From assembly GCA_017403955.1 (NCBI GenBank), contig JAFRDH010000020.1, positions 1 through 64,000 of the forward strand: a stretch of 64,000 bases of DNA, given 5' to 3'. Positions 1 through 8,609 of this stretch are shown piece by piece. This DNA comes from Mogibacterium sp. (GTDB taxonomy: Bacteria; Bacillota; Clostridia; Peptostreptococcales; Anaerovoracaceae). The position numbers and the translations under genes were made by a program. Below the pieces are notes generated by a model, which was not told the DNA's origin, searched no databases, and saw nothing but the letters and a program-made list of their open reading frames with translations. Every line of letters starts with the position of its first letter. Position 1 is the first letter of the stretch.

Positions 1-29
1 AGTGGAATCTCTACTGCTTAGATTCCACT
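1..29. repeat. Perfect 10-bp inverted repeat
   Basis: Arms at 1-10 and 20-29 are perfect reverse complements with a 9-nt loop. No T-run follows, so it is not a typical Rho-independent terminator for a rightward transcript. The window starts inside or next to it, so its left context is unknown. Confidence 0.5.
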
Positions 30-50
30 AGGGCGACCGCACAAATTGCG

Positions 51-143
51 AGGTGTGTCAAGTGTTTTATAAATTATTATTTGAAAATGGGACGGACCCC
101 GTCTTAACTAAATGACATTGGAACCGTCCCCAGTGACACACCT
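51..143. repeat. REPIN-like palindromic element
   Basis: Outer arms AGGTGTGTCA (51-60) and TGACACACCT (134-143) are perfect reverse complements. Inner arms GGGACGG (89-95) and CCGTCCC (124-130) are too. The right half read on the minus strand contains GTGTCACTGGGGACGGTTC, the style of REP sequence common in Firmicutes genomes beside Y1 (REP-associated) transposases. A single REP-like copy lies at 4133-4163. No transposase gene is in the window, so the elements would be moved in trans. The assignment is from motif memory. Confidence 0.6.
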
Positions 144-260
144 GTGACATATTAGTGACACTTTTGTCACTGTTACGGTATACAATTAAAGTAATATTTT
201 ATTATTATTTAATGCGTGCTGGTTTTGGGGAGTGGCACGCATAGAGAGGGACGGTTATTT

Positions 261-2600
261 ATGAAGAAGAACAATTCAAAATTACGCAGATTAGGCTCTG
301 TGCTTCTTTCGATCTGGCTGTGTATATCTCTCATGCCTGCTTCGGCTTTTGCAATAGATGGCATGCCGGAAGGTGAGGTTGCTGTACCTGAACAGGAAGA
401 GGCACTGGAAGTGCTTGATTCAGCGCAGGAAGGTGCTGCAGAGATCACCGATGAGGACGTTGAGGCTGCTGATGTCGTTGAAGAACCTCTCGCGGACCCT
501 GCATGTGAGCATGAGCTTGTGACTGTTGATGCTGTCGAAGCTACATGCGAGCATACCGGCCATAAGGCCTACAGACAGTGTACCAAGTGCGGTGTGATCT
601 ATGACCTGATCGACAACAAGGAAGTGGATTATCAGACTCTGATAATTCCTGTTGCAGCTCACAAATGGACCAAAACTGCAGAGGTTCCGGCTACTCCTTC
701 AGCAAACGGCAAAATCACTTATACTTGCTCGGTTTGCGGTACTTCTTATGATGAAGAGACCCATTACAAGGCTAAGCCGGCAACTGCAAAGGCGTTCACA
801 CTTGATGGCAACAAGCTGCAGTTCAAGACTGCTGTAGTCAAAACAGTGCCTTCATTCATGAATAACGCCAGAATCAGCCACACATGGATCAAAGCAGCTA
901 AGAAGAAGATCGCTCTAAAGTGGGAACTGGCCAAAAAGATGAAGCTGGTAGATGGTGTCATCATCATGCGCAAAACCGGCAAATCGAAGGTGTATAAAGA
1001 GATCAAGAGGATCCCGTTCAAGACAGCTTCGAGCGGAACCGCTAAGTGGTCACCAAAGACTGCTTTTACCGACACAACTGCCAAAAAGAAAAACACTGCT
1101 TACACATATATTGTAGTTTCTTACTTCGTAGAAGATGGCTACACATATATTTCGCATTGTTCTGACTGGGCATCCGGACAGACTACTGCAAGCAAACTCA
1201 AAAATGCTTATAAGGCCAAAATCAACAAGAAATCCGCAAGCATGCAGTACGGTGGCACTTTGGCTCTCAAAGTCACTCATTCCAAGCCAAAGAAGACTTT
1301 CAACCGCAAGAGCATCCGCTGGTACTCCGACAATACCAAGGTAGCTAAAGTTTCTTCAAAGGGCAAAGTCACTGCAACTGGAGTCGGAAGCACAACGATC
1401 AGAGCAAGGCTTGCGAGCGGATGTGATGTCACCTGCAGAGTATCAGTTGTTGGCGCATTCACACCTGCAGCTCCGAAACTCAAAGTTGACGTAGCAAACG
1501 AAACAAGCATCACTTTGGTATGGAATAAAGTATCGTACGCTAAGTCATATGATGTATATCGTTCAGATGACGGACTTCACTGGAAGAGCCCTGTAAGAGT
1601 AACAACAAATACCAAGAAGTTCACCGGTCTGACTAAGGGACACAGATATACTTTCTATGTCATAGCAGTCAACACTAACGGCAAATACACCGCAAAGAGT
1701 ACCAACTCGAATGTAATTTATCAGAAGGCTGTTGTAACACGCAGACCTACAACTGTTTCAGGTTGGCCTTCAAGCAAATCTGCCAAGGCAGGATCAACAC
1801 TTGCATTTAGTATCAAGGTTTCTTCCCCTACAAGCAGAAAGGCTAATCTCCAGATGCATAGCGGGAAAAAGTGGGTCAACAAAAAGACCATAACTCTTCC
1901 TTCGGGTGCAGGTACTGCTTCAGTCAAGATCACATTGCCGAATGACTGGTGGGGAACTACTACTAAGTGGAGACTTACTATCCCGCAGAATGCCACATCG
2001 GAGGCTTATACGAGCGGTACACTTACAGTTTCATCCGCACGTAAATATCAGAATCCGAGCAGCTATGTTCAGATCGCTAATTCGATCGGCAAACACGGCT
2101 ACGATTATTATGTATCCAAGATCCTTGTCAACAGCACAAGCACTAAGTCTGATCATATCGAGGCTCTGATCACAACAGCCAATAAGTACAAAGGCGACAA
2201 ATATATAAATGGTAACTCCGGAGCTCCGGGCAAAGGAATCGATGCTTCCGGCCTTGTAATTCAGTCCTGCTATGGTGCAGGTGTCGACCTGTGGCCGATC
2301 AGCCCTGCGACAAGACCAAGCAACTGTGTTCCTAAGCTTATGGACGCTAAGCTCAAAACAATCAAATACACAAGAGATCATGTCAACATGACACGCGGAG
2401 ATCTGATTTTCTTCCAGACAAGCAAGAACATTTACGGCCATGTTGCGATTTATCTCGGTTACGGCAAGATCATTCACGCAAGTCTTGTTACCGGTAAAGT
2501 TGAGACCGGCACTATCGACGAGCTGATCAAACCTGCAAAAGAAGGCGGTAAGTACTGCTATTCCGAGAGCACAATTGCAGTCAGAAGAATCTTCAATTAG
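261..2600 (+). CDS. Secreted modular protein with NlpC/P60-like domain lacking the catalytic cysteine
   Basis: The start at 261 follows GAGAGGGACGG and begins a clear signal peptide; an in-frame ATG at 216 is less likely. The 779-residue protein has a signal peptide (about 1-32), an acidic stretch, CxxC-containing segments (about 80-170), a Big_2-like Ig domain (about 325-400), a fibronectin III-like domain (about 405-490) and a C-terminal NlpC/P60 fold. That last domain keeps the RGDLIFF strand, His727 (GHVAIYLG) and His739 (IHAS). The usual DCSG is DASG, with Ala662 in place of the nucleophile; a Cys sits seven residues later (QSCYGAG). The family cleaves peptidoglycan stem peptides, but this copy may only bind wall. 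Stop at 2598-2600. Confidence 0.85.
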   Translation: MKKNNSKLRRLGSVLLSIWLCISLMPASAFAIDGMPEGEVAVPEQEEALEVLDSAQEGAAEITDEDVEAADVVEEPLADPACEHELVTVDAVEATCEHTGHKAYRQCTKCGVIYDLIDNKEVDYQTLIIPVAAHKWTKTAEVPATPSANGKITYTCSVCGTSYDEETHYKAKPATAKAFTLDGNKLQFKTAVVKTVPSFMNNARISHTWIKAAKKKIALKWELAKKMKLVDGVIIMRKTGKSKVYKEIKRIPFKTASSGTAKWSPKTAFTDTTAKKKNTAYTYIVVSYFVEDGYTYISHCSDWASGQTTASKLKNAYKAKINKKSASMQYGGTLALKVTHSKPKKTFNRKSIRWYSDNTKVAKVSSKGKVTATGVGSTTIRARLASGCDVTCRVSVVGAFTPAAPKLKVDVANETSITLVWNKVSYAKSYDVYRSDDGLHWKSPVRVTTNTKKFTGLTKGHRYTFYVIAVNTNGKYTAKSTNSNVIYQKAVVTRRPTTVSGWPSSKSAKAGSTLAFSIKVSSPTSRKANLQMHSGKKWVNKKTITLPSGAGTASVKITLPNDWWGTTTKWRLTIPQNATSEAYTSGTLTVSSARKYQNPSSYVQIANSIGKHGYDYYVSKILVNSTSTKSDHIEALITTANKYKGDKYINGNSGAPGKGIDASGLVIQSCYGAGVDLWPISPATRPSNCVPKLMDAKLKTIKYTRDHVNMTRGDLIFFQTSKNIYGHVAIYLGYGKIIHASLVTGKVETGTIDELIKPAKEGGKYCYSESTIAVRRIFN

Positions 2601-2616
2601 CGGATCATGCGATCCG
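2601..2616. other. Short hairpin after the NlpC-like gene
   Basis: CGGATC (2601-2606) and GATCCG (2611-2616) form a 6-bp stem directly after the stop codon. There is no T-run, so it may protect the 3' end of the message rather than terminate it. Confidence 0.35.
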
Positions 2617-2666
2617 GTAAGACTGGCGATAGTTAGCGATTAATGGCGAAAAGGAAGGAAAATGAT

Positions 2667-4133
2667 ATGAACATAAAGAAAAGATTATTTGCGCTGATGA
2701 TGGCTTTGGCCATGGTGCTGACATATACGCCGGCATTGGCCTTCGCAGATGATGGCGCTGATACAGCTGTAGACGATCCTCTCTCAGTAGTACTGCCTGT
2801 TTCTGCAGAACCTCTTGCTGTAGACCATATCAGGGGTGAGGTCGGCACTGATATTATTAAGCATTCCGGCTACAGCGGATTCAGAGTAACTTATTCCGAT
2901 GAGTCTTACATCGATTTCGTTTATAAGAAAGGCACGACCAAGAGCCCGGATGGCGACGTCATCAACTATGAAGGCTACTATAAAGACGGTGTATACAGCA
3001 CAGAAGATATGGACTTCATAACTGTCTTTCCATATGCAGATGAGAACTTCCATCTTGTTCTCAAAGAAGGCTGGAACAAAGATGTAAGCCTGATGGTCAA
3101 TGCTCCATTTTGGGATATTTCAACCGGAAAACCTGTGTATACCGGTTCCGAAACGCTTGAGGTAAAAGTAGATATCTGGTGTGATTCCAGAACACCTGTC
3201 AAAGTTGAGTTCGTACCTGCAGACGGATTCACTCCTGTAGGATTTGTCGGTTACAACTACATTACAGAATCGCTCTTCTACGGTGAAGGAAATGCGTTTG
3301 AAGTAACTTATGATTATCTTTCATGGGATCCTGAGACAGACACATATGGCCACACTGAAATAACTAATCCTTTTGAATATGTAAAGACTGCTGACGGAAC
3401 AGAAGGATTCTTCGAAATCGGAGACCCTGACTTTGATCAGTTCGAATTCGCTTCAGATATTCCGGAAGTATGGCTCAATAAAGGAATGAACGTAGTCACG
3501 ATCCCATATTTTGACTATGCTTCAGGAAGCGATGAACCTGTCGAACTCAGCTTCAAGGCCAAGATCAATGCCAATAAGTACTATGCATATGCAAACTGGA
3601 TCATTTTCGACTACACAGGAAAGAACATTTCCAAGAGTGCATTTGCTAAGAAACTTGTTGTCAGAGACAGCGAAGATAGGGTGATTCCAGCCAGTGAATA
3701 CACTTACACATGGAAGAATCAGAAGAAGATGGGCTGGTATTCTGTCGTTATCAACTTCAAAAACAAAGACAAGTACGATAGCCCGATCGAAGCTTACTTC
3801 GGTATCGGACCAAAAACTCCGAAAGTCACCAAAGTCAAGGGCGGCAAGAAGAGCCTTACTGTTACATGGAAGAAATTCACTAAGGCTCAGCTCAAGAATA
3901 TTGACGGAGCCCTTATCGAAGTAGCTCAGAACAAGAATTTCACAAAAGGCTACAAGAGCTTCAAGGTTTCGAAGAAGGCTCTCAAGAAGAGCAACCGAAA
4001 GGTCCTGAAGAAACTCGCCGGCAAGAAGAAATACTTTGTAAGAATCACGACTTACAAAAAAATAAAACAGGGCGAGTCCTTCTACATGTTCTCGAACGAC
4101 AGTAACGTTAAAGTTGCAAAAACTAAGAAATAG
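2667..4133 (+). CDS. Secreted surface protein with lysine-rich C-terminal module
   Basis: AGGAAGGA lies 7 nt before the ATG at 2667, which opens a signal peptide (MNIKKRLFALMMALAMVL, cleavage after ALAFA). A longer in-frame start at 2643 would overrun this site. The 488-residue protein has no recognised enzyme motif. Its last ~170 residues hold a beta-rich module (ASEYTYTWKN, YSVVINFKNKDKYD) and a fibronectin III-like, Lys-rich end (KKSLTVTWKKF). The same two modules close the protein at 58538-59521, so these are paralogues. Likely wall-associated through the basic tail; function unknown. Confidence 0.75.
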   Translation: MNIKKRLFALMMALAMVLTYTPALAFADDGADTAVDDPLSVVLPVSAEPLAVDHIRGEVGTDIIKHSGYSGFRVTYSDESYIDFVYKKGTTKSPDGDVINYEGYYKDGVYSTEDMDFITVFPYADENFHLVLKEGWNKDVSLMVNAPFWDISTGKPVYTGSETLEVKVDIWCDSRTPVKVEFVPADGFTPVGFVGYNYITESLFYGEGNAFEVTYDYLSWDPETDTYGHTEITNPFEYVKTADGTEGFFEIGDPDFDQFEFASDIPEVWLNKGMNVVTIPYFDYASGSDEPVELSFKAKINANKYYAYANWIIFDYTGKNISKSAFAKKLVVRDSEDRVIPASEYTYTWKNQKKMGWYSVVINFKNKDKYDSPIEAYFGIGPKTPKVTKVKGGKKSLTVTWKKFTKAQLKNIDGALIEVAQNKNFTKGYKSFKVSKKALKKSNRKVLKKLAGKKKYFVRITTYKKIKQGESFYMFSNDSNVKVAKTKK

Positions 4134-4163
4134 TGACACCGGGGACGGTTCTCTCTGACACAT
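4133..4163. repeat. REP-like single element
   Basis: GTGACACCGGGGACGGTTC is followed by a short tract and TGACACA. It matches the minus-strand right half of the 51-143 palindrome in core (GGGACGGTTC) and end (GTGTCA type). It sits directly behind the stop codon at 4133. Confidence 0.55.
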
Positions 4164-4171
4164 GCATACAA

Positions 4172-4200
4172 ACAGCCGCGATTGAACGTGGCTGTTTTTG
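4172..4200 (+). terminator. Rho-independent terminator
   Basis: ACAGCCGCG (4172-4180) pairs with CGTGGCTGT (4187-4195) across a 6-nt loop, with one G-T pair, and is followed by TTTTTG. It closes transcription of the secreted protein gene. Confidence 0.85.
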
Positions 4201-4211
4201 TGTGCTGTTTG

Positions 4212-4220
4212 TGATAGAAT
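4212..4220 (+). promoter_or_regulatory. Extended -10 promoter candidate
   Basis: TGATAGAAT has the TGn extension and a -10-like hexamer at 4215-4220, about 75 nt before the start at 4296. No good -35 is visible. Confidence 0.35.
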
Positions 4221-4295
4221 GGTGGATGAAAAATAACCAATTTGCCACACATTGAATATCAGGTAGAGCTATTATCGTCCTCAGAGGTGATAACT

Positions 4296-4574
4296 ATGAG
4301 TAAAAAAACAATTGCGATCATTATCGAGCTTATACCTATTATTGCAGCAGTTATTGCACTGATAATTCTCTACGGACCGGTCACTTTACCGGGGAATGCA
4401 GCAATAACAGTTGTATCATTCCTGTTGGCGATTCTTGGTTTTGTGTTTTTCTTCATTGGACGGAAACTCGCAAAAGATGATAAGACGGTCAGAGTCCTCG
4501 GGGTACTGGACTGTCTGGCAACATTATCGATTATTGGCGTTTATGTCGTAGCTGTCTTGGTCTTCGGATTATAA
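4296..4574 (+). CDS. Small three-helix membrane protein
   Basis: The ATG at 4296 follows AGAGGTGATAACT; the upstream in-frame ATG at 4242 has no comparable site. The 92-residue product is almost all membrane: helices near residues 6-27, 34-53 and 68-90, with a short basic loop (GRKLAKDDKTVR) between the second and third. I do not recognise a family. The next gene begins 3 nt after its stop, so the two are probably co-transcribed. Confidence 0.65.
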   Translation: MSKKTIAIIIELIPIIAAVIALIILYGPVTLPGNAAITVVSFLLAILGFVFFFIGRKLAKDDKTVRVLGVLDCLATLSIIGVYVVAVLVFGL

Positions 4575-4576
4575 CT

Positions 4577-5737
4577 ATGAATCTTGTAATACATGACCTG
4601 AAACCTGAAATATGGAATAAAATCAGTGAAGATTATGCCAGATGGGATGTCATTTCTGACAATGGCAATATAAAACCGTGCATTGGCTGTTTTTCATGCT
4701 GGAATAAGGATCCCGGACGCTGCGTCATCAGGGACGGGTATGACAGCATGGGCTACCGGATCCACCACGCCGAAGAAGTCACTGTCATAAGCAGATACAC
4801 TTATGGCGGTTTTTCAGGCTTTGTAAAGAACACTTTCGACCGCAGCCTTGGCTATGTGCTCCCGCAATTTGAAGTGATAAACGGCGAGACTCATCACAAG
4901 AAACGTTACGATGAGGAAAAACTGTTTACATTCATTTTCTATGGTCATGATCTGACTGAAGAGCAGAAGGAGATCGCCCGCAGGTATGTTCGAGCTGTTT
5001 GCGCTAATATAAGAGGCAGAGTGAAGGATGTTCTTTTCAAGGAATGTACTGATGATTCTATTGACGAGTCTTCGAAGGGACCCTCAGCCGCAAAGTCTGA
5101 AGATCCGGGCAAAATAGTTCTTCTGAACGGCAGTATGCGTTCGGCCAACGGCAATTCCGCTAAACTTGCTAGGCGCCTCAGAGGAATGCTCCATGGTGAT
5201 ACTGAGATCATAAACCTCAGTGATCACATGAAAGACATGTCACAGCTCGTGCGTCTTCTGGAACCAGTGCAAACGATCGTGCTATGTGTTCCTTTGTATG
5301 TCGATGGTCTGCCATCGCAGGTCATCCGTCTTCTCGAGCGGTTTGAACTAGAATACTGTGGCGACAGGAAAAAGATATATGTTCTTACGAATATGGGATT
5401 GTATGAAAGCGGACAGCTCATCAGCCTTTTTGCCACAGTAAAACAGTGGTGCGAAGTGATGGATTTTGATTATTGCGGCGGTCTTGGTGTCAGTGCAGGA
5501 GAATTACTTGGTACATTGATGGAAGTCCTGCCATTCAGGAAAGGACCGACCAGAAAAGTTGCTGAGGGGATGCAAGCTCTGGCAGAAGCGATAAATGACG
5601 GGTCGTCTGTTGCGAATATTTTTGCAGAACCGCACAGATTCCCACGCTCACTATACATTTTTATAGCGAATACTAACTGGAACAGAACAGCAAGAAGAAA
5701 CGGCATTAAACCGCAAGACCTGTATCGCAGGCTCTGA
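4577..5737 (+). CDS. Tandem flavodoxin-fold protein (FMN reductase-like)
   Basis: This 386-residue protein seems to hold two flavodoxin-like halves. The N-terminal half carries the cluster CIGCFSCW...GRC typical of iron-sulfur flavoproteins and NADPH-dependent FMN reductases, then a YTYGGFSGFVKN strand. The C-terminal half (from about residue 175) restarts with IVLLNGSMRSANGNS, a flavin-phosphate loop of the NADPH-dependent FMN reductase type, and VPLYVDGLPSQV. Substrate is unknown. The start lies 3 nt past the stop of the small membrane protein, with only a weak ribosome site, which suggests coupling. Confidence 0.7.
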   Translation: MNLVIHDLKPEIWNKISEDYARWDVISDNGNIKPCIGCFSCWNKDPGRCVIRDGYDSMGYRIHHAEEVTVISRYTYGGFSGFVKNTFDRSLGYVLPQFEVINGETHHKKRYDEEKLFTFIFYGHDLTEEQKEIARRYVRAVCANIRGRVKDVLFKECTDDSIDESSKGPSAAKSEDPGKIVLLNGSMRSANGNSAKLARRLRGMLHGDTEIINLSDHMKDMSQLVRLLEPVQTIVLCVPLYVDGLPSQVIRLLERFELEYCGDRKKIYVLTNMGLYESGQLISLFATVKQWCEVMDFDYCGGLGVSAGELLGTLMEVLPFRKGPTRKVAEGMQALAEAINDGSSVANIFAEPHRFPRSLYIFIANTNWNRTARRNGIKPQDLYRRL

Positions 5738-5757
5738 ACACACTCACGGGGGACAAA

Positions 5758-6768
5758 ATGTATAACAAGATTTTTATAAGTCATTCAACGAAAAACGCAT
5801 GGATCCTTGACGGATTCCTTGAACTCATCCGGGATGCCAATGCTGCAGTGAGTATCTTCTGTTCTTCTGAGGCGGTGATCCCTCCGGGCGGGAATTACAA
5901 AGAAGAAATCTATTCGAAACTCGCAGATGCAGACATGTTCATTGCCGTGGTTTCGGATGAATATTGGAAAAGCCGCTATTCGATCTTTGAACTCGGCGCG
6001 GCTTACCAGCGGTATTGCTTTGACCACAAAACCGTCTCGATCCAGCCGGTTCTCGTTCCGCCACTTGATAAAGGAATGGCGCTTGCGAACACTCCTCTTG
6101 TCGAGGTCCAGCTCACAGATCTGGTTGACCCGAAATCTGTGGCGCTTTTGCTGAAGCAGATAGCTGGCCCGGGGAATGAGTCGCTTGTTGACAGTCTGAA
6201 TATTAAAATCGCGGAATACTGCGCGGATATCCGCAGTTCTGTCCTCAAGATGACTTCGCTGACCAAAGATGTTTCGTTCGGCGTGTATTATGATGAACCC
6301 GCGAACAATCCTATTCCTAAGGAGAGGATCATCAGATGCCAGCAAATTGAAGAAGGCAGGTTTCTGGCTGAATTTTTCTTGTCAAGACTGGAATACACAC
6401 CTTCGTTTGCTTCGCTTGCGATCGAATATTGGGACGAGGTCGATTTTACGGAATATCTCAAGTTCGACAAAGATGCGGCATTTTGCTTCGCGGTCGACAA
6501 CCCTGATGGGGTACTGAGCTACATTAATGTAGAATTCAAATTCGGCGAATCACATAAGGTCTATCAGTGCATCAGGAAGGAACTCAAGCCCGGAGTCAAT
6601 GAGCTTTCGATCCCACTTGAACCTATGAACCACAAGCCGCTTAAGGAGATCAATCAGGTCTGTTTCGTGATCATTCCGGACGATCTGGCTCAAAAAGATG
6701 GCGAGTTCATTGTCGACAACATTGAAGTAAAGTTCGAAGCAAAAAACATTCTTGAGAATTATGAGTAA
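5758..6768 (+). CDS. TIR domain protein
   Basis: GGGGGA sits 5 nt before the ATG. Residues 1-135 form a TIR domain: KIFISHS at strand A, a CSSEAVIPPGGNYKEEI BB-loop region, VVSDEYWKSRYSIFELG with Glu78 at the position of the NADase glutamate. The C-terminal ~170 residues (about 165-336) look beta-rich (PEGVLSYINVEFKF-like strands, PLEPMNHKPL) and resemble a carbohydrate-binding or jelly-roll fold only loosely. Bacterial TIR domains often cleave NAD in defence, but no defence partner is recognised here. The next gene overlaps the 3' end by 8 nt. Confidence 0.8.
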   Translation: MYNKIFISHSTKNAWILDGFLELIRDANAAVSIFCSSEAVIPPGGNYKEEIYSKLADADMFIAVVSDEYWKSRYSIFELGAAYQRYCFDHKTVSIQPVLVPPLDKGMALANTPLVEVQLTDLVDPKSVALLLKQIAGPGNESLVDSLNIKIAEYCADIRSSVLKMTSLTKDVSFGVYYDEPANNPIPKERIIRCQQIEEGRFLAEFFLSRLEYTPSFASLAIEYWDEVDFTEYLKFDKDAAFCFAVDNPDGVLSYINVEFKFGESHKVYQCIRKELKPGVNELSIPLEPMNHKPLKEINQVCFVIIPDDLAQKDGEFIVDNIEVKFEAKNILENYE

Positions 6769-7939
6769 ACTAAGCAGATCATTCATCTCGCTTATCTTAA
6801 TAATTGTACTTTCGATACCGGCCACACTGGCAACTTCCGTGCTGCCGGTTTTTGGCTATTCAGATTCAGATATTTCTTCTGCTGAATCTTCTGAAAATGA
6901 CGAAAACCAGCATGATCCTGCAGACGGTGAGGCGTCAGAGGAAGATGATCCTCCTGGTGACAGCACAGATCCATCAAGCGATAATACTGATCCGCCGAAA
7001 ACGGATATTGCGAAACCTGCAAATGATTTCAGAATTTTCATAAAGTCATGCGGGATCAATTATAATGTGACAGGAAAGACCTTCTATCTCTTGTCAGGCC
7101 GCTCGGTGAACATGAATGTCAGCGCAACGACATCCAAACCTTTTCAGTCGATACGTTTTGCCAGTCGAAACCGTAAAGTTGCAACTGTCACTTCTCGTGG
7201 AAAGATCACTGCACTTAAAAAAGGTTCTTCTGTGATCGATGTGACATCAAAAGGACCGGATGGCCAAATCATAAAGAAAACTGTCACGATCAAGGTGATC
7301 GATTCGTCATTCAGGAAAACTTCCAGATATCACGGACCTGACAAATGGAAGAAAGCGATCGCCAGGATCCTTAAACGTCATAAGACAATTCAAAAGGGAA
7401 GAGTGCTGTTCATTGGCAGTTCAAGTATAAGGAAGTGGACCAGCCTGAAGAAAGACATGAAGAAACTATCCGTGATAAACCAAGGCTTTGGAGGTTCAAC
7501 TGTCAATGATAGTCTGTACTATGCAGACCAGCTGATCATTCCTTATGCACCGAAAGCGATAGTATTCTATGCAGGAACGAACGACATAGCATTTGGCTAT
7601 TCACCCGGTATGGTATACTCAAGAACAAAGGAATTCTTCAAATATATTCATAACAGACTGCCGGATACGGAGATTTACTATATTGCACAGACCCGTCAGC
7701 CAAAACGCGCCAGATTCTGGAACAAAATGCAGAAACTGAATGCCAAAGTCAAAGCTTACGCCGACAAGGACCCGCTTGTGACATATATCGATACAACAAG
7801 TACGGTCAGCAACATCTCTAAAAGCAAGAGGTCGCAATATTTCCTTCGTGACGGACTGCATTTTAAGAAGAAAGGATATAAAGTCTGGAGTGCCAAAATC
7901 CGTCAGGTACTATACAGAGAACTTTTGCAAAGCAAATAA
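6761..7939 (+). CDS. Secreted SGNH/GDSL-family hydrolase with Ig-like domain
   Basis: The ATG at 6761 overlaps the TIR gene by 8 nt; an upstream TTG at 6752 is less likely. The 392-residue product has a signal peptide (cleavage near residue 32), an acidic low-complexity linker, a Big_2-like domain (about 95-180, RFASRNRKVATV, GKITALKKGSSVI) and an SGNH hydrolase domain (about 205-390). The hydrolase blocks are visible: GSSSIRKW (block I serine), GFGGSTVND (II), AGTNDI (III) and DGLHFKKKGY (V, Asp/His). Such enzymes remove acyl groups from lipids or glycans; this one acts outside the cell. Confidence 0.85.
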   Translation: MSKLSRSFISLILIIVLSIPATLATSVLPVFGYSDSDISSAESSENDENQHDPADGEASEEDDPPGDSTDPSSDNTDPPKTDIAKPANDFRIFIKSCGINYNVTGKTFYLLSGRSVNMNVSATTSKPFQSIRFASRNRKVATVTSRGKITALKKGSSVIDVTSKGPDGQIIKKTVTIKVIDSSFRKTSRYHGPDKWKKAIARILKRHKTIQKGRVLFIGSSSIRKWTSLKKDMKKLSVINQGFGGSTVNDSLYYADQLIIPYAPKAIVFYAGTNDIAFGYSPGMVYSRTKEFFKYIHNRLPDTEIYYIAQTRQPKRARFWNKMQKLNAKVKAYADKDPLVTYIDTTSTVSNISKSKRSQYFLRDGLHFKKKGYKVWSAKIRQVLYRELLQSK

Positions 7940-7950
7940 GGTACAATGAC

Positions 7951-8367
7951 ATGAAAAGAATCAATTTAAAAATAAACAAATTCCCGGAAGCAGTTCTTAT
8001 CGCACCGACCCGCTCGATCGTAAATGAAATAGAAGACGATGTTTATTACATAATCTGTACAGATAACGACAAATATGACTATCTTAACATGAGAGAAAAC
8101 GTACTTATCCTGCATTTTGCGGACACTGAGATCGATAGCAGGTGGGACGCTTTCACAGAGGGCCATGCTAATGCGGTCATAGATTTCCTTAATGCACATG
8201 ACATAGGTGATCTGTTCGTAACGTGTGAAGCTGGTGAATCCAGAAGCGCAGCCATCGCTGCCGCAATCATTTCCTGTACAGGAAGCGATGAATATATCTG
8301 GAACAGTCCGGATTACAGCCCTAACAAACTCGTCTACACAACAATGCAGAAGTGCATTGCCGGATAA
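7951..8367 (+). CDS. Small protein-tyrosine-phosphatase-like protein
   Basis: The 138-residue protein carries CEAGESRS, a CX5R phosphatase loop with Cys92 and Arg98, preceded by a VIDFLNAHD helix and a hydrophobic strand (LFVTC). This fits a small cysteine-dependent phosphatase of the dual-specificity type. The usual general-acid loop cannot be pinned down. It lies 11 nt after the SGNH gene and ahead of a terminator, so it ends that transcription unit. Substrate unknown. Confidence 0.7.
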   Translation: MKRINLKINKFPEAVLIAPTRSIVNEIEDDVYYIICTDNDKYDYLNMRENVLILHFADTEIDSRWDAFTEGHANAVIDFLNAHDIGDLFVTCEAGESRSAAIAAAIISCTGSDEYIWNSPDYSPNKLVYTTMQKCIAG

Positions 8368-8376
8368 TATCGCTTG

Positions 8377-8416
8377 AGTGTGCCACCGGGGGAACGTCCT
8401 CAAAGGCACACTTTTC
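8377..8416 (+). terminator. Terminator built on a REP-like hairpin
   Basis: AGTGTGCC (8377-8384) and GGCACACT (8405-8412) are perfect reverse complements and are followed by TTTTC. The loop (ACCGGGGGAACGTCCTC) resembles a variant of the GGGGACGGTTC repeats, so a repeat may have been taken over as terminator. Confidence 0.75.
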
Positions 8417-8470
8417 TTAATATTGGTTAATTTTTTTGTTTTTTTCTCTTAATATTGGTTTATTTCGTTT
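8413..8470. repeat. Short direct repeat, AT-rich
   Basis: TTAATATTGGTT occurs twice (about 8416 and 8450), each followed by a T-rich run. The repeats lie just upstream of the promoter at 8470-8499 and could bind a regulator, but nothing else supports this. Confidence 0.3.
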
Positions 8471-8499
8471 TGTTTTCAAATATTAGCGAGTATTATAAT
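8470..8499 (+). promoter_or_regulatory. Sigma-A-type promoter
   Basis: TTGTTT (8470-8475) and TATAAT (8494-8499) are spaced by 18 nt. The predicted start near 8506 leaves a leader of about 100 nt before the gene at 8610. Confidence 0.65.
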
Positions 8500-8506
8500 A
8501 AATGCA

Positions 8507-8600
8507 TAACACTGCATTCATTGCAGGCAAAATCAGGGAGGTTTTGCCATTTTGTTGTTGCGCAAAATTGTACCTGAATAGCTTCCGGTAGCCGAAAAGG
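8507..8600 (+). promoter_or_regulatory. Structured 5' leader, possible riboswitch or attenuator
   Basis: GGCAAAA (8526-8532) pairs perfectly with TTTTGCC (8542-8548), followed by ATTTTGTTGTTG. Downstream GCGCAAAA and CCGGTAGCCGAAAAGG resemble parts of the c-di-GMP-I (GEMM) aptamer, but the match is partial and I could not build the full fold. The strong first hairpin would compete with such a fold. Confidence 0.35.
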
Positions 8601-8609
8601 GAGAAATCT

